Positions 10,777 through 20,666 of a stretch of 64,000 bases of DNA are shown piece by piece. Origin of the DNA: Alitta virens (lineage: Eukaryota > Annelida > Polychaeta > Phyllodocida > Nereididae). The position numbers and the translations under genes are program-made. Each line of letters begins with the position of its first letter. Within the stretch, counting starts at the first letter, position 1. Location: NCBI GenBank assembly GCA_932294295.1, contig OW028576.1, forward strand, positions 26,295,227-26,359,226. Reading direction: 5' to 3'. A model generated the notes under the pieces. The model did no database searches. It saw only the letters and a list, made by a program, of their open reading frames with translations, and was not told the DNA's origin.

Positions 10777-11517
10777 ATGGAAGGGCAAATTATTATAAAC
10801 GACTGTTTCATGGCTTCACGCAACGATCAGTTTTTTGACATGCCAGTTGACAAAGTGAATAGTATTGTGGAAGTATGGTTTGACCGTGAAAAAACTTGGG
10901 AAAAGTTTTCAGTGCCTGACAGCTGTGCACGAACACGAATGTCCAAATGGCTTCTATTACTGATGGACTATTTAAAATATCCTACTGCAATTTATTCTTT
11001 GGCAATGACATATTATGACAGGATTATGAGAAATTTAACAACCAACAACCAAGATAACATTAATTTACTCGGCATTACATGCCTTACTCTGGCAGCAAAA
11101 ATGAGGGTCAGTTCGGATCAATACATCTTGAAGGAGAAACATGCAGCACAGTTGACAAAGGACCACTTCACAAAACGAGATGTTCAAAACTGCGAAATTC
11201 TTATATGCCACCTATTGGACTGGAAAATGATTATACCAATACCCCAGGATTTTGTCTTGTTTTATGCTCAAAAGATAGCCAGAGGAGAATCATTGCAGCG
11301 AATAATTCTGATAGCTACGACACTTGCTTGTGGGATGATGCATTTCAGCCTGATGATCAATGACTACAAGCCATCGGTGTTAGCAGCAGTTTGTGTTATT
11401 GAGACTGCTGAATTCTATTACATTGATTGTAACTGTTTTTTTCAAACGGAAGATGCACTCGAAATATCAGAAGCTCTCAATGTTTTTTCAACAGTTAGCT
11501 ACATTCATGATCTATAA
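10777..11517 (+). CDS. viral cyclin homologue
   Basis: The intact 246-residue protein has a cyclin box. Residues about 52-62 (RTRMSKWLLLL) match the start of the cyclin N-box, where cellular cyclins have an Arg/Met-x-x-x-hydrophobic-x-Trp pattern; YDRIMRN corresponds to the Leu/Tyr-Asp-Arg-Phe segment; and LGITCLTLAAKM matches the highly conserved helix with the Lys that contacts the CDK. A second five-helix repeat follows. Length and layout (two cyclin folds, little else) resemble the gammaherpesvirus cyclins, about 250 residues. Cyclins bind and activate CDKs in the nucleus, so a role in pushing host cells into cycle is plausible. The Glu-rich end of the CDK-contact helix is replaced (KMRVSSD), so the partner may differ from CDK4/6. 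Start chosen from TATA position. An ATTAAA signal follows at about 11541. Confidence 0.75.
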   Translation: MEGQIIINDCFMASRNDQFFDMPVDKVNSIVEVWFDREKTWEKFSVPDSCARTRMSKWLLLLMDYLKYPTAIYSLAMTYYDRIMRNLTTNNQDNINLLGITCLTLAAKMRVSSDQYILKEKHAAQLTKDHFTKRDVQNCEILICHLLDWKMIIPIPQDFVLFYAQKIARGESLQRIILIATTLACGMMHFSLMINDYKPSVLAAVCVIETAEFYYIDCNCFFQTEDALEISEALNVFSTVSYIHDL

Positions 11518-11803
11518 GATTGCATTGTTTCATTGATTGATATTAAAACTGTTGTCTTCTTAGAAGTCAAAAAAAATATATTGTGGTTGTTTGTTGTTTG
11601 TGATGGGGCATGGGGGATTTGGGCGGAAGGGAGTTGGTTGGATATGACAAATTCAAAGCAACTAACATCTTACTGTTTTTGTATGTAATACAACAGATTC
11701 AGATAATGTTTTTGAAAATTTTATTCGACATACATTATGATACATGCACATACAACACCTGAAATCGAAATGTAATGAATTGTGAAAAAACATGCCATAC
11801 AAA
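11518..11803. other. tail-to-tail spacer with poly(A) signals
   Basis: The spacer lies between the cyclin gene and the nuclease gene. ATTAAA near 11541 fits the cyclin; TTTATT near 11719 is an AATAAA for the leftward nuclease gene. No open frame with coding character is seen. Confidence 0.4.
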
Positions 11804-13318
11804 TTAGTCAAAGTAATCAGGGCTAACTTCTATTTTAGGTAGATGGGCAACGGGTCTGTACAAAACCTTTTGTCTCTCTTCAAATGAGAAATTTTGGTAT
11901 ACCTCGAGAAGAACTTGAGAGTCACCATCAAGTCCTTGCGATGCTAGAGCCATTTCTCTGAATAGAGTCTCACTGAACCTGTCAACAGCTTTGCTCTGTA
12001 TTCCAACATCATAAGCAAATATCATTGTTGGTTGAAAAGAGTTATGAACTTTTAATCTTAGGGTTACAGCGAAAAGAGATTAGACATCTTCGTTGTATTG
12101 TCTGGCAACTAAATGCTCTCCCATAACTTGGTTAAAGTGATTACAGTTAAGACACAGCATGAGTGGCGACTTGTCCCAGTAGAAACGAAGGCATTCTCGT
12201 TCCCAATTCGAGCCAGAAACATTATAAACCAGTAAAAGTGCTTTACCTGGGCTAACTAAGCTACTAATTTCGTCCATCTCTTCCTGCACTTTCATTTTTT
12301 TCTTCTGGGGATGATTTTCATTTGCTTTACACTTGTGTATTGTGGGTAGAGGGGCCATACTTGGGCACATGTTCCCATCAAATTTCATTCCGTTTGTCAT
12401 AGTAGTGAATTCTTCGGTAGGATAAAACACTGTGCTGCGTAGCAAAAAGGGATGCTTGCTCCGTCTTTTTGTATCATCTGAGTCCCGAGGTATCCATTTC
12501 GCATCTTTCAACTTTGCTATGAATAATTCCAATGACTTTCGTTTGGAAAGATCAGCAAGGCCATCGTTATACATATTGGTCAAGTTTATAATTTCTTGCT
12601 GTTCGAGAAGTGCAGCGTTGTGTATTGTCTTTAATTCTAGAGTAAGCCAAGGTGCTCCCATAGTGCGAGTGGAGAAGGAGGAATCTGAGCCTTCTTCTAG
12701 TAAATCGCAGAAGCTTTCTTTATTCAGTACGCTAATGGCATCTGGGGTCGCTCCTATCCATGGAATTCCTTGGTGAACCATACGGCCCGGTATAAAGTGT
12801 TGAAGATGTTGCCAACCAAATATTTTGGCACATTCTTCCATTATATCTTGCCCATACAATTCATGCATATAACTTCCGATTTGTAAAGGCGATTTCATCA
12901 TCTTTGATACATCAACTGGAACATTAGTGCATTCTCCCTTTCTGAAAACTGCCACTAAGTCATTGTAATTATTCATACAATTCTGGAAACCATTATCTAC
13001 TGACCACCATGGGACGAGGCCAATCAATAATTTGTACCACATCCAGCTTCGTTTTGTTATATTTTTTCCTTATAACTTCAAACACTCTTTAATATTTTGC
13101 TTGCTCGCGACATGTTTAATGATATCCAGAAAAAATAACTTTTTAGTTTCCCTGGCGATTGCTATAGAACTCTGCGTTACCATGTGATAGGCATCAAATA
13201 TCCTGTCTGCACCTAATAGTACCTTAATTTCTGATTCTAGTGGTCCTTCATATTTTTCCAATATTATTTTCAAACTCTTTCGGAGGGCATGTAAAGTGTT
13301 CTTTTGCCAGACTTCCAT
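11804..13318 (-). pseudogene. alkaline-nuclease-like PD-(D/E)XK exonuclease, two in-frame stops
   Basis: One frame runs from ATG 13318 to 11804 (505 codons) and is interrupted only by TAA codons at 13070-13072 and 12080-12082. The central part has the features of YqaJ/lambda-exonuclease-type enzymes: SYMHELYGQDIMEEC (helix with an acidic residue), GATPDAI (catalytic Asp) and LTLELKTIH (Glu-x-Lys). Herpesviruses encode such an enzyme, the alkaline nuclease, about 500-600 residues, which trims and recombines replicating DNA in the nucleus. The 505-codon span agrees well. The first stop cuts off an 82-residue N-terminal segment, the second a 91-residue C-terminal segment; the catalytic core itself is uninterrupted. 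Alternative: three separate small genes, less likely because all share one frame with no other stop between them. Confidence 0.65.
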
Positions 13319-13369
13319 GTTGTGTAATCTCCTGAAGTGTTTTAATCTAGTTCTTGGTGAGCAAAATTC

Positions 13370-13376
13370 TTATATA
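13370..13376 (-). promoter_or_regulatory. TATA box of the nuclease gene
   Basis: TATATAA on the minus strand, 52 bases before ATG 13318. This spacing suits a TATA-driven start followed by a short leader. Confidence 0.5.
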
Positions 13377-13528
13377 ACTATCTTAGTGGCCACTAGGTGG
13401 CTTCACACGAAACTGACACTGCCACTGGTGCACAGAGCCTAGAATCCACTGTTTAGTTAGATTTGGGACATGACTTCACTCAAACCATAGAGAACATCTG
13501 TTCACCAGAGATTACTTCTTTTGTTGAA

Positions 13529-14011
13529 ATGGAATCTGTACCTCTTACATTCAGTGGTCAGCAGTTTTTGTGTGATGACCATAACTTCACGCATTATTAT
13601 GTTTGCTGTATTTGCTTCAACAATATACCAGATGTGAAGTTGCTACCATGTCAGCATTATATTTGTCAACAGTGCGCTTTTAATTTTTGGTGGGGATGTC
13701 TGTCATGGAAATCTGCTCCTCTAAGCATTGTGAGATGTCACTGTTGCAATGCAACTATATTGGAATTGTACCACCACAAAGAAGAATTGTTATTGAGGAA
13801 AACATTAGTTGACCTGGACGATTACGTGAGAATTGACTATGATGCAAGAACAGTTGTTTTCAATAATTTACCAGGGATTAAAATTGATTTGGAAATAGTT
13901 CGTGAGAAAAAGGATAAACTTTTCCCATTCTCTTGGTCAGACTCTTTAAGGTATGATGTGAGATTGTTTTTATTTGGTGAATTCAAAAACCGGATTAACA
14001 ATGGATGGTGA
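13529..14011 (+). CDS. RING-finger protein
   Basis: A 160-residue protein with an N-terminal RING finger: Cys-x2-Cys at residues 26-29 (CCIC), then LLPCQHYICQQC giving Cys-x-His-x2-Cys-x2-Cys, and after a longer than usual loop (rich in Trp) a final CHCC pair. RING proteins are usually E3 ubiquitin ligases, and herpesviruses of molluscs carry several. The remaining about 95 residues are of unknown fold with an acidic/aromatic region. The frame is open from 13463 but the first ATG is 13529. The gene is on the opposite strand from the nuclease, sharing a divergent intergenic region. Substrates cannot be told from the sequence. Confidence 0.7.
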   Translation: MESVPLTFSGQQFLCDDHNFTHYYVCCICFNNIPDVKLLPCQHYICQQCAFNFWWGCLSWKSAPLSIVRCHCCNATILELYHHKEELLLRKTLVDLDDYVRIDYDARTVVFNNLPGIKIDLEIVREKKDKLFPFSWSDSLRYDVRLFLFGEFKNRINNGW

Positions 14012-14121
14012 CGGAGGCGGTTATGGTTTGTGAGATAACAAGGCCAAGGTCAATCAAATAGTATATTAGTGAATAGCAATAGAAAGCAGACTATTGAATA
14101 TTGCACATTTGGCGGAGCATC

Positions 14122-14478
14122 ATGAATAACGATCATTCACAGCATCATTGCTCAAACCCTAGGAGGCCTGACACACCAGACCCTAGGAGGCGATTGTCAA
14201 CTTATGTCAAACAAGAAAATAAGAAAATCAAAAGGAAAGAAAAGAAGGCACGGAGAAAAATGATGCAGTTTATGAACGAACTGTTTAAACAAGAGGATAC
14301 GGATGATGAGGAAAAACAAAACAGTTTGTGTGACGAGTGTTTGCAATTTTACTTTCATCTACGCTGCAAGTGCAAGGGCTGTGAGCTCAAATTAAAGGAC
14401 ATATATAGACATGCTTGTGAAAACCATGGAGATACAGCATGTCCTGAATGTGACACAGATCTCTCTTCAATTTGTTGA
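14122..14478 (+). CDS. small basic protein with a C-terminal Cys/His cluster
   Basis: About 118 residues from ATG 14122. The N-terminal half is very basic (QENKKIKRKEKKARRKM), a likely nuclear or nucleic-acid-binding segment, followed by a short acidic stretch. The C-terminal half has a dense Zn-type pattern: CDEC, then CKCKGC, HACENH and CPEC. The spacing resembles a RING or B-box variant but I cannot match it to one family. It follows the RING gene on the same strand and may serve in the same host-interaction group. Open frame intact; the upstream in-frame ATG at 14101 is also possible. Confidence 0.5.
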   Translation: MNNDHSQHHCSNPRRPDTPDPRRRLSTYVKQENKKIKRKEKKARRKMMQFMNELFKQEDTDDEEKQNSLCDECLQFYFHLRCKCKGCELKLKDIYRHACENHGDTACPECDTDLSSIC

Positions 14479-14745
14479 TATATTACTAATTCTTTCTTCA
14501 CAAATGTTGTTACTTTGTATTGCAGTACTGCGTGATTGCAATTATTTATTTGTACTACACGACTGCGATTATTTATATCGCGTAAGAAATAAATGGCTAT
14601 CACGAAAGTCTAGTCTCCTTGAATTTTTCAAATATGACTGAAATGATTGATTATATGAACTCTTGGTGATGTGCTTTCTTAACAAGGAAAAAAGCTATTA
14701 AAGGGAAACCTTAAACAAAACGTGTTTTGAGTGAAGTTTTTCGCT
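14479..14745. other. intergenic spacer before the capsid gene
   Basis: The spacer is AT-rich and contains an AATAAA at about 14588 that can end the RING/Zn-cluster transcripts. A short open frame (14411-14641) is a shadow of the previous gene. No other feature seen. Confidence 0.35.
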
Positions 14746-14752
14746 TATAAAA
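14746..14752 (+). promoter_or_regulatory. TATA box of the major capsid gene
   Basis: TATAAAA 15 bases before ATG 14767. The spacing to the ATG is short, so the leader must be very short or transcription starts near the ATG. Confidence 0.45.
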
Positions 14753-14766
14753 TATACACAGTCATA

Positions 14767-17700
14767 ATGACATCTGCACCTTTAGGGGATTCAGTTTTTG
14801 GGATTCAAAATGGGTTGAACTTACAAATGTTGCCAGCAACGGGCAATGCGGCTAGCCAGTTGTTGCAAAAGGCATTAATGAAAGAAATTGGACTAAATAT
14901 TTCTTCCACCGATGTGACCGGTAACTACAAAAGCATTTTAGCCGCCAAAGAAGTCTGTAATGACATTATGGTGTTCATTGGTGATGATAAATCGATTGTG
15001 TATTCACCCATTGGACAGGCGTTCCATATAAGTTATGCTCATTACATACATGTGAAAAGATTGTTTGATCAAATAGGTGTAACAGTTACCACACCAGCAC
15101 CTGTTGTGATAAAAAACAGACATCCAGTTACATCTGCCACTTTCCTCATTGAGCGCAACTTTAGAAAAGTGAAAAGAGTTTCGCTTATGCACATCCCAGG
15201 AGATGTTGTTAGTGTAATTGAAAAATTGAAGATGAACATAGCATACTTCAACCCCTTAGATCCGGACAGTACAGGAATGGAAACAAAATTGTCCGCTAAA
15301 GAACAGTTAGAGCAAATGAAAACAAATATTATCAATGCATTGGTCAGTGTTTTGTGACCCCGGCCTATACCTTGAAAGATTCCATACAGAAGGGTGTTGT
15401 GGATGAAGCTGTGATGTCCTTGGTTCAATCGGCTATACCTTTTGCATTGGCCAATGTAAGCAATAGATTCGCAACATCGATAGCGGAGGGTTCTACCCCT
15501 GGTGATTGGGAGAATAATGCTCAATTACAAAAAAACTTGGCAAAAGAGTATGCCAAGAAAGTGTGTGACACCGCCTTCTTATTGAGTAAAAATCCAGAAG
15601 CTTTCTTGCAAGAAGTCATTCAAATGGGCTTATCATCCGTTAAAAATGTAGTTGGCCTCACCAATGATGCCTACGTTGTAGATGGTCAAAATGTTTATGA
15701 AATGGACGGCATAGTTTTATTAAGTCATCAAGCCCATAGATTCCTCACAACTCATTCTTCAATAAAAGTATCTCAGCTTAGAAACGGTGTTTTGGTTAAT
15801 GTCAAACCAGCGTTTTACAAACCGACCACGGTTTTCAGTGAAAATGACCCAACCAAAACTATTCACATGATGTATGAGGTTAATAAAGAAACTAGCACCA
15901 TAAATAGTCAGGGCGTAATTGAAATTATCAAAACTATTAGGGAACAGAATGGATTCCCCTCTGCCAGGGAAAATTGTCGTGGAGCAGTGATGTTATCTGA
16001 ACAAGGTAGAAAGATTTTGGCAGGTGCAAAGTTGGAAGAAACCAATGCACGGATTTCCACAAGGGAAAGATTTGAATTGGGTTGTTATTTGGTTAAAGAG
16101 CCATGTACCTTCATGGTTTATGATAATAAAGCCTACATCATAGATCACACTAGGGAATACATGGTTCTCAAGGAAAGTCCTGATTTTTATGGGCGGTCAC
16201 CATCATTAGTTGCTTTGAAACATAACTTTTTCAGAATATCTCTGGGAGATATAGATGATAAAAATGAATACCTAACGAAATGGATTTCAATGGTCTGTGT
16301 TTCGGGTGAAAAAACTAGTTCTTCAAATGTAGAACCGCACACATATTTTAGTGTAAAACCAGTAACAATGAATACACCTGCCCTGTCACCCCAAGTGTTA
16401 ACGTTTGGTTTAAATGAACTAAGGACAGTATTCATGGATCCAGCGTTATATAATGCCAAATTGCAGGAGGAAGCCTTGAATGCCAACCTAGTACGTTTGG
16501 GAGCAACATCAGAAACAAAATTGTTACCTATGAAAGAATTAATTACTTTACAGTTATCAATTGCTAACCAGGTGACTAATCTCTTCAAAACATATTATAA
16601 CGAAAGTACAAGCACTGGTACGGTTTATGCGAAGGGCGATCAGGCTTTAACCGCACTACAGCGTATACAATTACACCCTTTTTTCAGCGTGAGAACTCAA
16701 AAAGACGATCAAAGCAATAAATTCACATTCAAGTTTGTACCGAGATCAGTATATCTGGAAATTCCCATGTATCAGCACCCACCAGAGAGTGTTCTAAACA
16801 GGGGTTTGTTTCTTTTAGCCAAAGGTCTCCCTGAATCCAAGATTTTGGCATTAGAAATCAAAATAAAAAGTCTTAAAATAAAGCTTGCTCCAGAAAAGAA
16901 AGTTTTCACAAAATATTCTGAAATTGAACCTGAAATGACAAATGAGGTAAATGAATTAATGCTAACCTTTAAACAAGTGTTCAACAAGAGTTCATATGAC
17001 GTGAGTAGAATAAATTTCCTCTTTAAAGATTTTTCAACAATGGATACACCACAGGATAAGATCGATTCTCGTTGGCTGTTCACTAAATATGTTATCTTGC
17101 TGGTATTGACACAAGGAAAAATCACATATACAAATGACGATAGACAGACATCAATGGAGGCAGGAATATTGCACAAGGACGAAATCATAGTAAACGATGA
17201 CACAGCTAATCATTTTAACATTTTTAGCAAAGATCATTTATTCTCGAAAGATAATGACTTAATCATGAGTGCAAATGTTCACTGGATCACCAGCAAAAGT
17301 AATTTGCCCATGATTTTACAAATAGCAGCTTTAACAATGCAATATTGTCTTCTGACACCTACAGCACTAAGCGCAACCCTTTTAGAAGAATGCCATCCAG
17401 GGTTTGCTGTTGATTTCCTTAGGTATGAACCTATTTATTCTGAACAGGCTTTATTCACAACCAGAGGTTCACACGAAATGATACTGTCACCTGGCGGAGT
17501 GGAAGAAAAATCACAAGTGGATGATGCTATTGACATAGAAGTTAGTACTGATATCCACACGACAAGAAACACTCTGGCTGCAGGGGCACTTATAGTGCCT
17601 TGCATTTATCCTAATGAGAAAGGGATGACTACGGGTCAAAATGCTACTGGTAAACCTATTATAACCAGAGAAGGGATTATTAGAACACCATTGGGTAGCT

Positions 17701-18446
17701 TAGAAAATGCATTAGATCACCACAGTAAAACTTTGGATGAAAAGGAATTCAAAGCAATAACGGATCAGCTACAAATTAAAACTCGCCCTAAAAATACCTA
17801 CAGTAGTCACTTTAGCGGAACAGAAAACAAATACCCCAATGAGTTTGTACCTTTTATCAGACCTGTGAAGGAACCTTGTGATGGAATTCTTCCCATAATG
17901 GGCATTGAGAAAAGCGCTTGTGTGCCTTTAGCTGGATCAAACAGTACAGGTTGGGAGAGTTTCTACTTATCTGATGAACCCACGACAAACACATATGCCA
18001 GTGCTTTCGGAAGTTTATACGCTCTTAGATATACTAAAAACAACACACCTCTCATGGATTATAACCGTGGGTTTTTGTTGAAGACTACGTGTGAACCTGG
18101 ACATGAACAACCTTGTCTTACAACTGTGGCTTTAGAAGAATTATATGATTTATCCTTTGGTCGCCCGGTGCTATCTAGCGATGAACGCTCATTTATAACG
18201 TTAAATTCAGTTCATCAATTTGAAAATGTTTGTGACAGAAAATACAAAATGCCTCACTCTACTAGCGATGCCATTGGAAAACCAATTTCGGGAAAAATGG
18301 ATGTGCCAGCCGCTATGGGTTTTAGTGTGCCATACACTTTTACAACAAACAAGCGCCTATTGACAAAATTCCCTCCCTTTCAAAATTTCAATTTGAAAGG
18401 TCCTAATGACTGTTTAATAATTTCACCATTTACATTACTTTGCTAA
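14767..18446 (+). pseudogene. herpesvirus-type major capsid protein, one frame break
   Basis: Coding runs in frame 1 from ATG 14767 to a TGA at 15355-15357 and then in the -1 frame, open from 15300, for 1,030 more codons to 18446. As one gene it gives about 1,226 residues. The main frame has no other lesion. Support for the capsid assignment is the length, which is close to that known for herpesviral capsid proteins; the lack of enzymatic motifs; a C-terminal segment containing HPGF followed by an acidic/aromatic region and LFTTRGS, which resembles the conserved C-terminal part of herpesviral capsid proteins; and the protease/scaffold gene 8 kb downstream. It would form the capsid shell in the nucleus. 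I started at 14767 rather than 14731 because of the TATA position. The frame switch must lie between 15300 and 15354, just inside the N-arm region. AATAAA for termination is at 18499-18504. The ssDNA-binding protein has a similar size but would need a Zn motif that is not seen. Confidence 0.65.
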
Positions 18447-18676
18447 TAAACGCATTTGTTACATTTCCTTGGAATGAGTGAATTGATTAAAAATTTGAAA
18501 TAAATCAACTCGATGGAAAACAAACTTTGGTTCAGTGGTCATTTTTTTATTTCGATTAATCAAACAGTAACAATAAATACATTTACACTGAGAACGTACA
18601 GATGTATATAATATCAGGTCAAGTTATATAAACTAGTCTGTTTTTTTTTCTTCTCTGTCCAACTTTAGGGTCCCAT

Positions 18677-19472
18677 TTACATATAGCTTTTAACGCTGTA
18701 AGCAATAGGTTCGCGGCAAACGGGGCACTTTCGAAGAGCAGCTGCGCACCTTTCGCAACATACCAAATGCCCACATGGTTGAAAAAGTGAGCAGATATTC
18801 CCGGTAAGACAAACGTTACACTCAAATGCTTCCTCTAAATCCTTAATTTTTTCCTTCAAACGTTTCGTCCTGCTTTTACAACCGAGTTTTTTTGTATTGT
18901 CTTTTTTAATGTTGTAACTCTCTATGTCTTCAGGGGATGTACCAAGTTCCATCTTGTTTGTTTGTGTTCCTTTGTCAATGTAAGTAATGTCCATATCAGT
19001 TCCAAAGTTTATTTTATCAACTTTATTCGTGATCATTTCGACATCAGCGAATATGGTTTTTTTTTTGGTGGTTAACCAGTCTTCAGCAAAATGAACGCAA
19101 GCTAACCATAAATGCTTGCAATATCTGTTATATTTTATATGACACAATAATGGGTTGTCTTCAGGCTTCCATTGCACCAAGGTTAAGCCGCATTCATAAC
19201 ATGTAGTCTGATCTTCCTTGCCTATAAACAGAGAATAAGTTAATTCATCTTTCGTTAACATAATTGAAATTATATTTATGGTGGGGTTGTCAACAGAAGA
19301 AAACAAAACTATTACCTGTGGAGAAAAAACCACATTGTGCCATCATTTCTGGTTTTTGTATTGCAATGTTTGTCCATTTATCATCAAAGGTCATCAATCT
19401 TTTGTCATAGTCTGCATAAGATGGATGTTTTGGTGCAGATTTAACTCCTTTGAAAAAAATTGTATCATCCAT
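18677..19472 (-). CDS. inhibitor-of-apoptosis protein (BIR + RING), spliced
   Basis: Two exons: 19472-19316 and 19221-18677, with a 94-base GT-AG intron (19315-19222) that splits the BIR domain. Exon 1 carries the BIR N-terminal half (HPSYADYDKRLMTF and AQCGFFSTG); exon 2 begins with the Zn-binding half, whose ligands have the exact BIR spacing Cys-x2-Cys-x16-His-x6-Cys (CYECG ... C). The splice keeps the frame and gives 233 residues. The C-terminus is a RING (CNVC, PCGHLVCCERC, CPVC), the last about 45 residues, as in viral and cellular IAPs. Between them is a Lys/Glu-rich linker. IAPs bind caspases or pro-apoptotic proteins, and the RING transfers ubiquitin. An unspliced transcript would have a truncated BIR. 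The gene lies tail-to-tail with the capsid gene; mollusc herpesviruses have BIR genes close to their capsid gene, a known feature that fits. Confidence 0.8.
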
Positions 19473-19607
19473 GGTAAAAGATCAGTAGCAGCAGCTGAGG
19501 GAAAGAAACAATGCTGAATTCAAGGGAAGTGAATAAATGATTGGGTGTAGGAGGGGGGGGGGGGGAGGTTGTTGGTGTGGCCTAGGTAGGTGGGGCATAC
19601 CATCTCA

Positions 19608-19614
19608 TATAAAA
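19608..19614 (+). promoter_or_regulatory. TATA box of the coiled-coil gene
   Basis: TATAAAA about 100 bases before ATG 19708; a leader of about 70 bases would result. A poly-G tract (from about 19552) lies just upstream. Confidence 0.5.
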
Positions 19615-19707
19615 GCGGGCAGATGAAGTGAAAACTATTTCACTAAAGAATGTGGCAGTGTACAGTCTACTGCAGTCTAGTACTGTCACATTATTTTCAT
19701 TGTAATC

Positions 19708-19992
19708 ATGAAGATGAAAGATTGCATAAACGCTTTGGAGGATGCTGTTAAACGGCTTGAAAAAGAAAATGATTCAACTAAGCGTAAATTGGAACTGTTA
19801 CAACAAGACCTGGATAGATTTACGGCTTCCTTAGGACAATGTCAAGCCTTTCAAACTGATTATTTATCTCACAGGCGCCAGAAGTGTTTGGACCATTTTA
19901 GGAAACAAAACCTAGCAAACAGACCTGTTGGGGAATTGCAACATGATTGTGGAAACGCTGACAATCCAGCTGAAATAGATCAAATTGACTAA
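19708..19992 (+). CDS. small coiled-coil protein
   Basis: 94 residues. Residues about 5-45 are a clear heptad coiled coil (INALEDAVKRLEKENDSTK and on), the rest is polar with a few Cys/His and no known domain. It has its own TATA box, is intact and transcribed away from the IAP gene. The coiled coil suggests an oligomer or a partner-binding protein. No family recognised. Confidence 0.5.
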   Translation: MKMKDCINALEDAVKRLEKENDSTKRKLELLQQDLDRFTASLGQCQAFQTDYLSHRRQKCLDHFRKQNLANRPVGELQHDCGNADNPAEIDQID

Positions 19993-20018
19993 CCAAAGGG
20001 ATTTTAAAAAAAAAAGCC

Positions 20019-20443
20019 ATGAGTGCCATCATTATCGGTTTTGGAACGTTTTTTTTAATTGTGGCAACGCCATTTATGCGCTCAACATTATTTCAATGAT
20101 CTCTGAGTCCAGGGATTCATTATCATAGAAAGAGGCTAACAAAGATGTACTGCTTTTTGTGGAGTACAATAGCACATGGAAAGTTGGTCAAGATTTGCCA
20201 AAAATTGCATTATCTCACAGAGAATATTATCACTTCTGCCACAGATTTTATCGATGAGGACGCTTATTATTATTTTTGGATACGCCAATAGAGATCAGCA
20301 TCGAAAAGATATATAAAAAGAAAAAGGAATGAAGAAATGGCCATTTCAAAAGACTTTTAGATGGCTTATGATAGCCAAAAGTGGATGGGGTATTTAAAAG
20401 TGAAACTGAACTTGAACGAACAATCTTTAAAAAAAAATTATAA
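20019..20443 (+). pseudogene. decayed small membrane-protein gene with many stops
   Basis: A short frame at 20019 encodes a hydrophobic segment (MSAIIIGFGTFFLIVATPFM) and ends at the overlapping ATG 20096. From 20096 to 20443 one frame has coding-like composition (for example DVLLFVEYNSTWKVGQDLPK) but contains a TAG, two TGA and a TGA-TAG pair before its final TAA. This is a gene remnant much more damaged than its neighbours, perhaps an accessory membrane protein. An AATAAA follows near 20567. Confidence 0.4.
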
Positions 20444-20630
20444 ATGGTTCTTGAAATTTCATTTAGGATAATAATGTGTAGAGAATACCTCAAATAATTA
20501 TATTAATATTGTTATTTTTGAGGGAGGTGTTTACAATGTACCTATCGAAAATGTCTTTTGAAATGAATAAAAAAATAGCATAATCATAATTTTTCGTTAT
20601 TGTATTTCTTGTTTACTTTTTCCCATTCCC

Positions 20631-20637
20631 TATAAAA
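20631..20637 (+). promoter_or_regulatory. TATA box heading the right-hand late-type cluster
   Basis: TATAAAA 30 bases before ATG 20667. It heads eight rightward genes with little or no spacing, ending at the AATAAA near 28863. Confidence 0.55.
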
Positions 20638-20666
20638 TATGCATACTTTCATTGGAATCCTTAGTC

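Noticed and set aside
15348..15357. Programmed -1 frameshift site in the capsid gene
   Set aside because: No slippery heptamer fits the zero frame and no downstream pseudoknot is evident; other genes in the block have similar single breaks.
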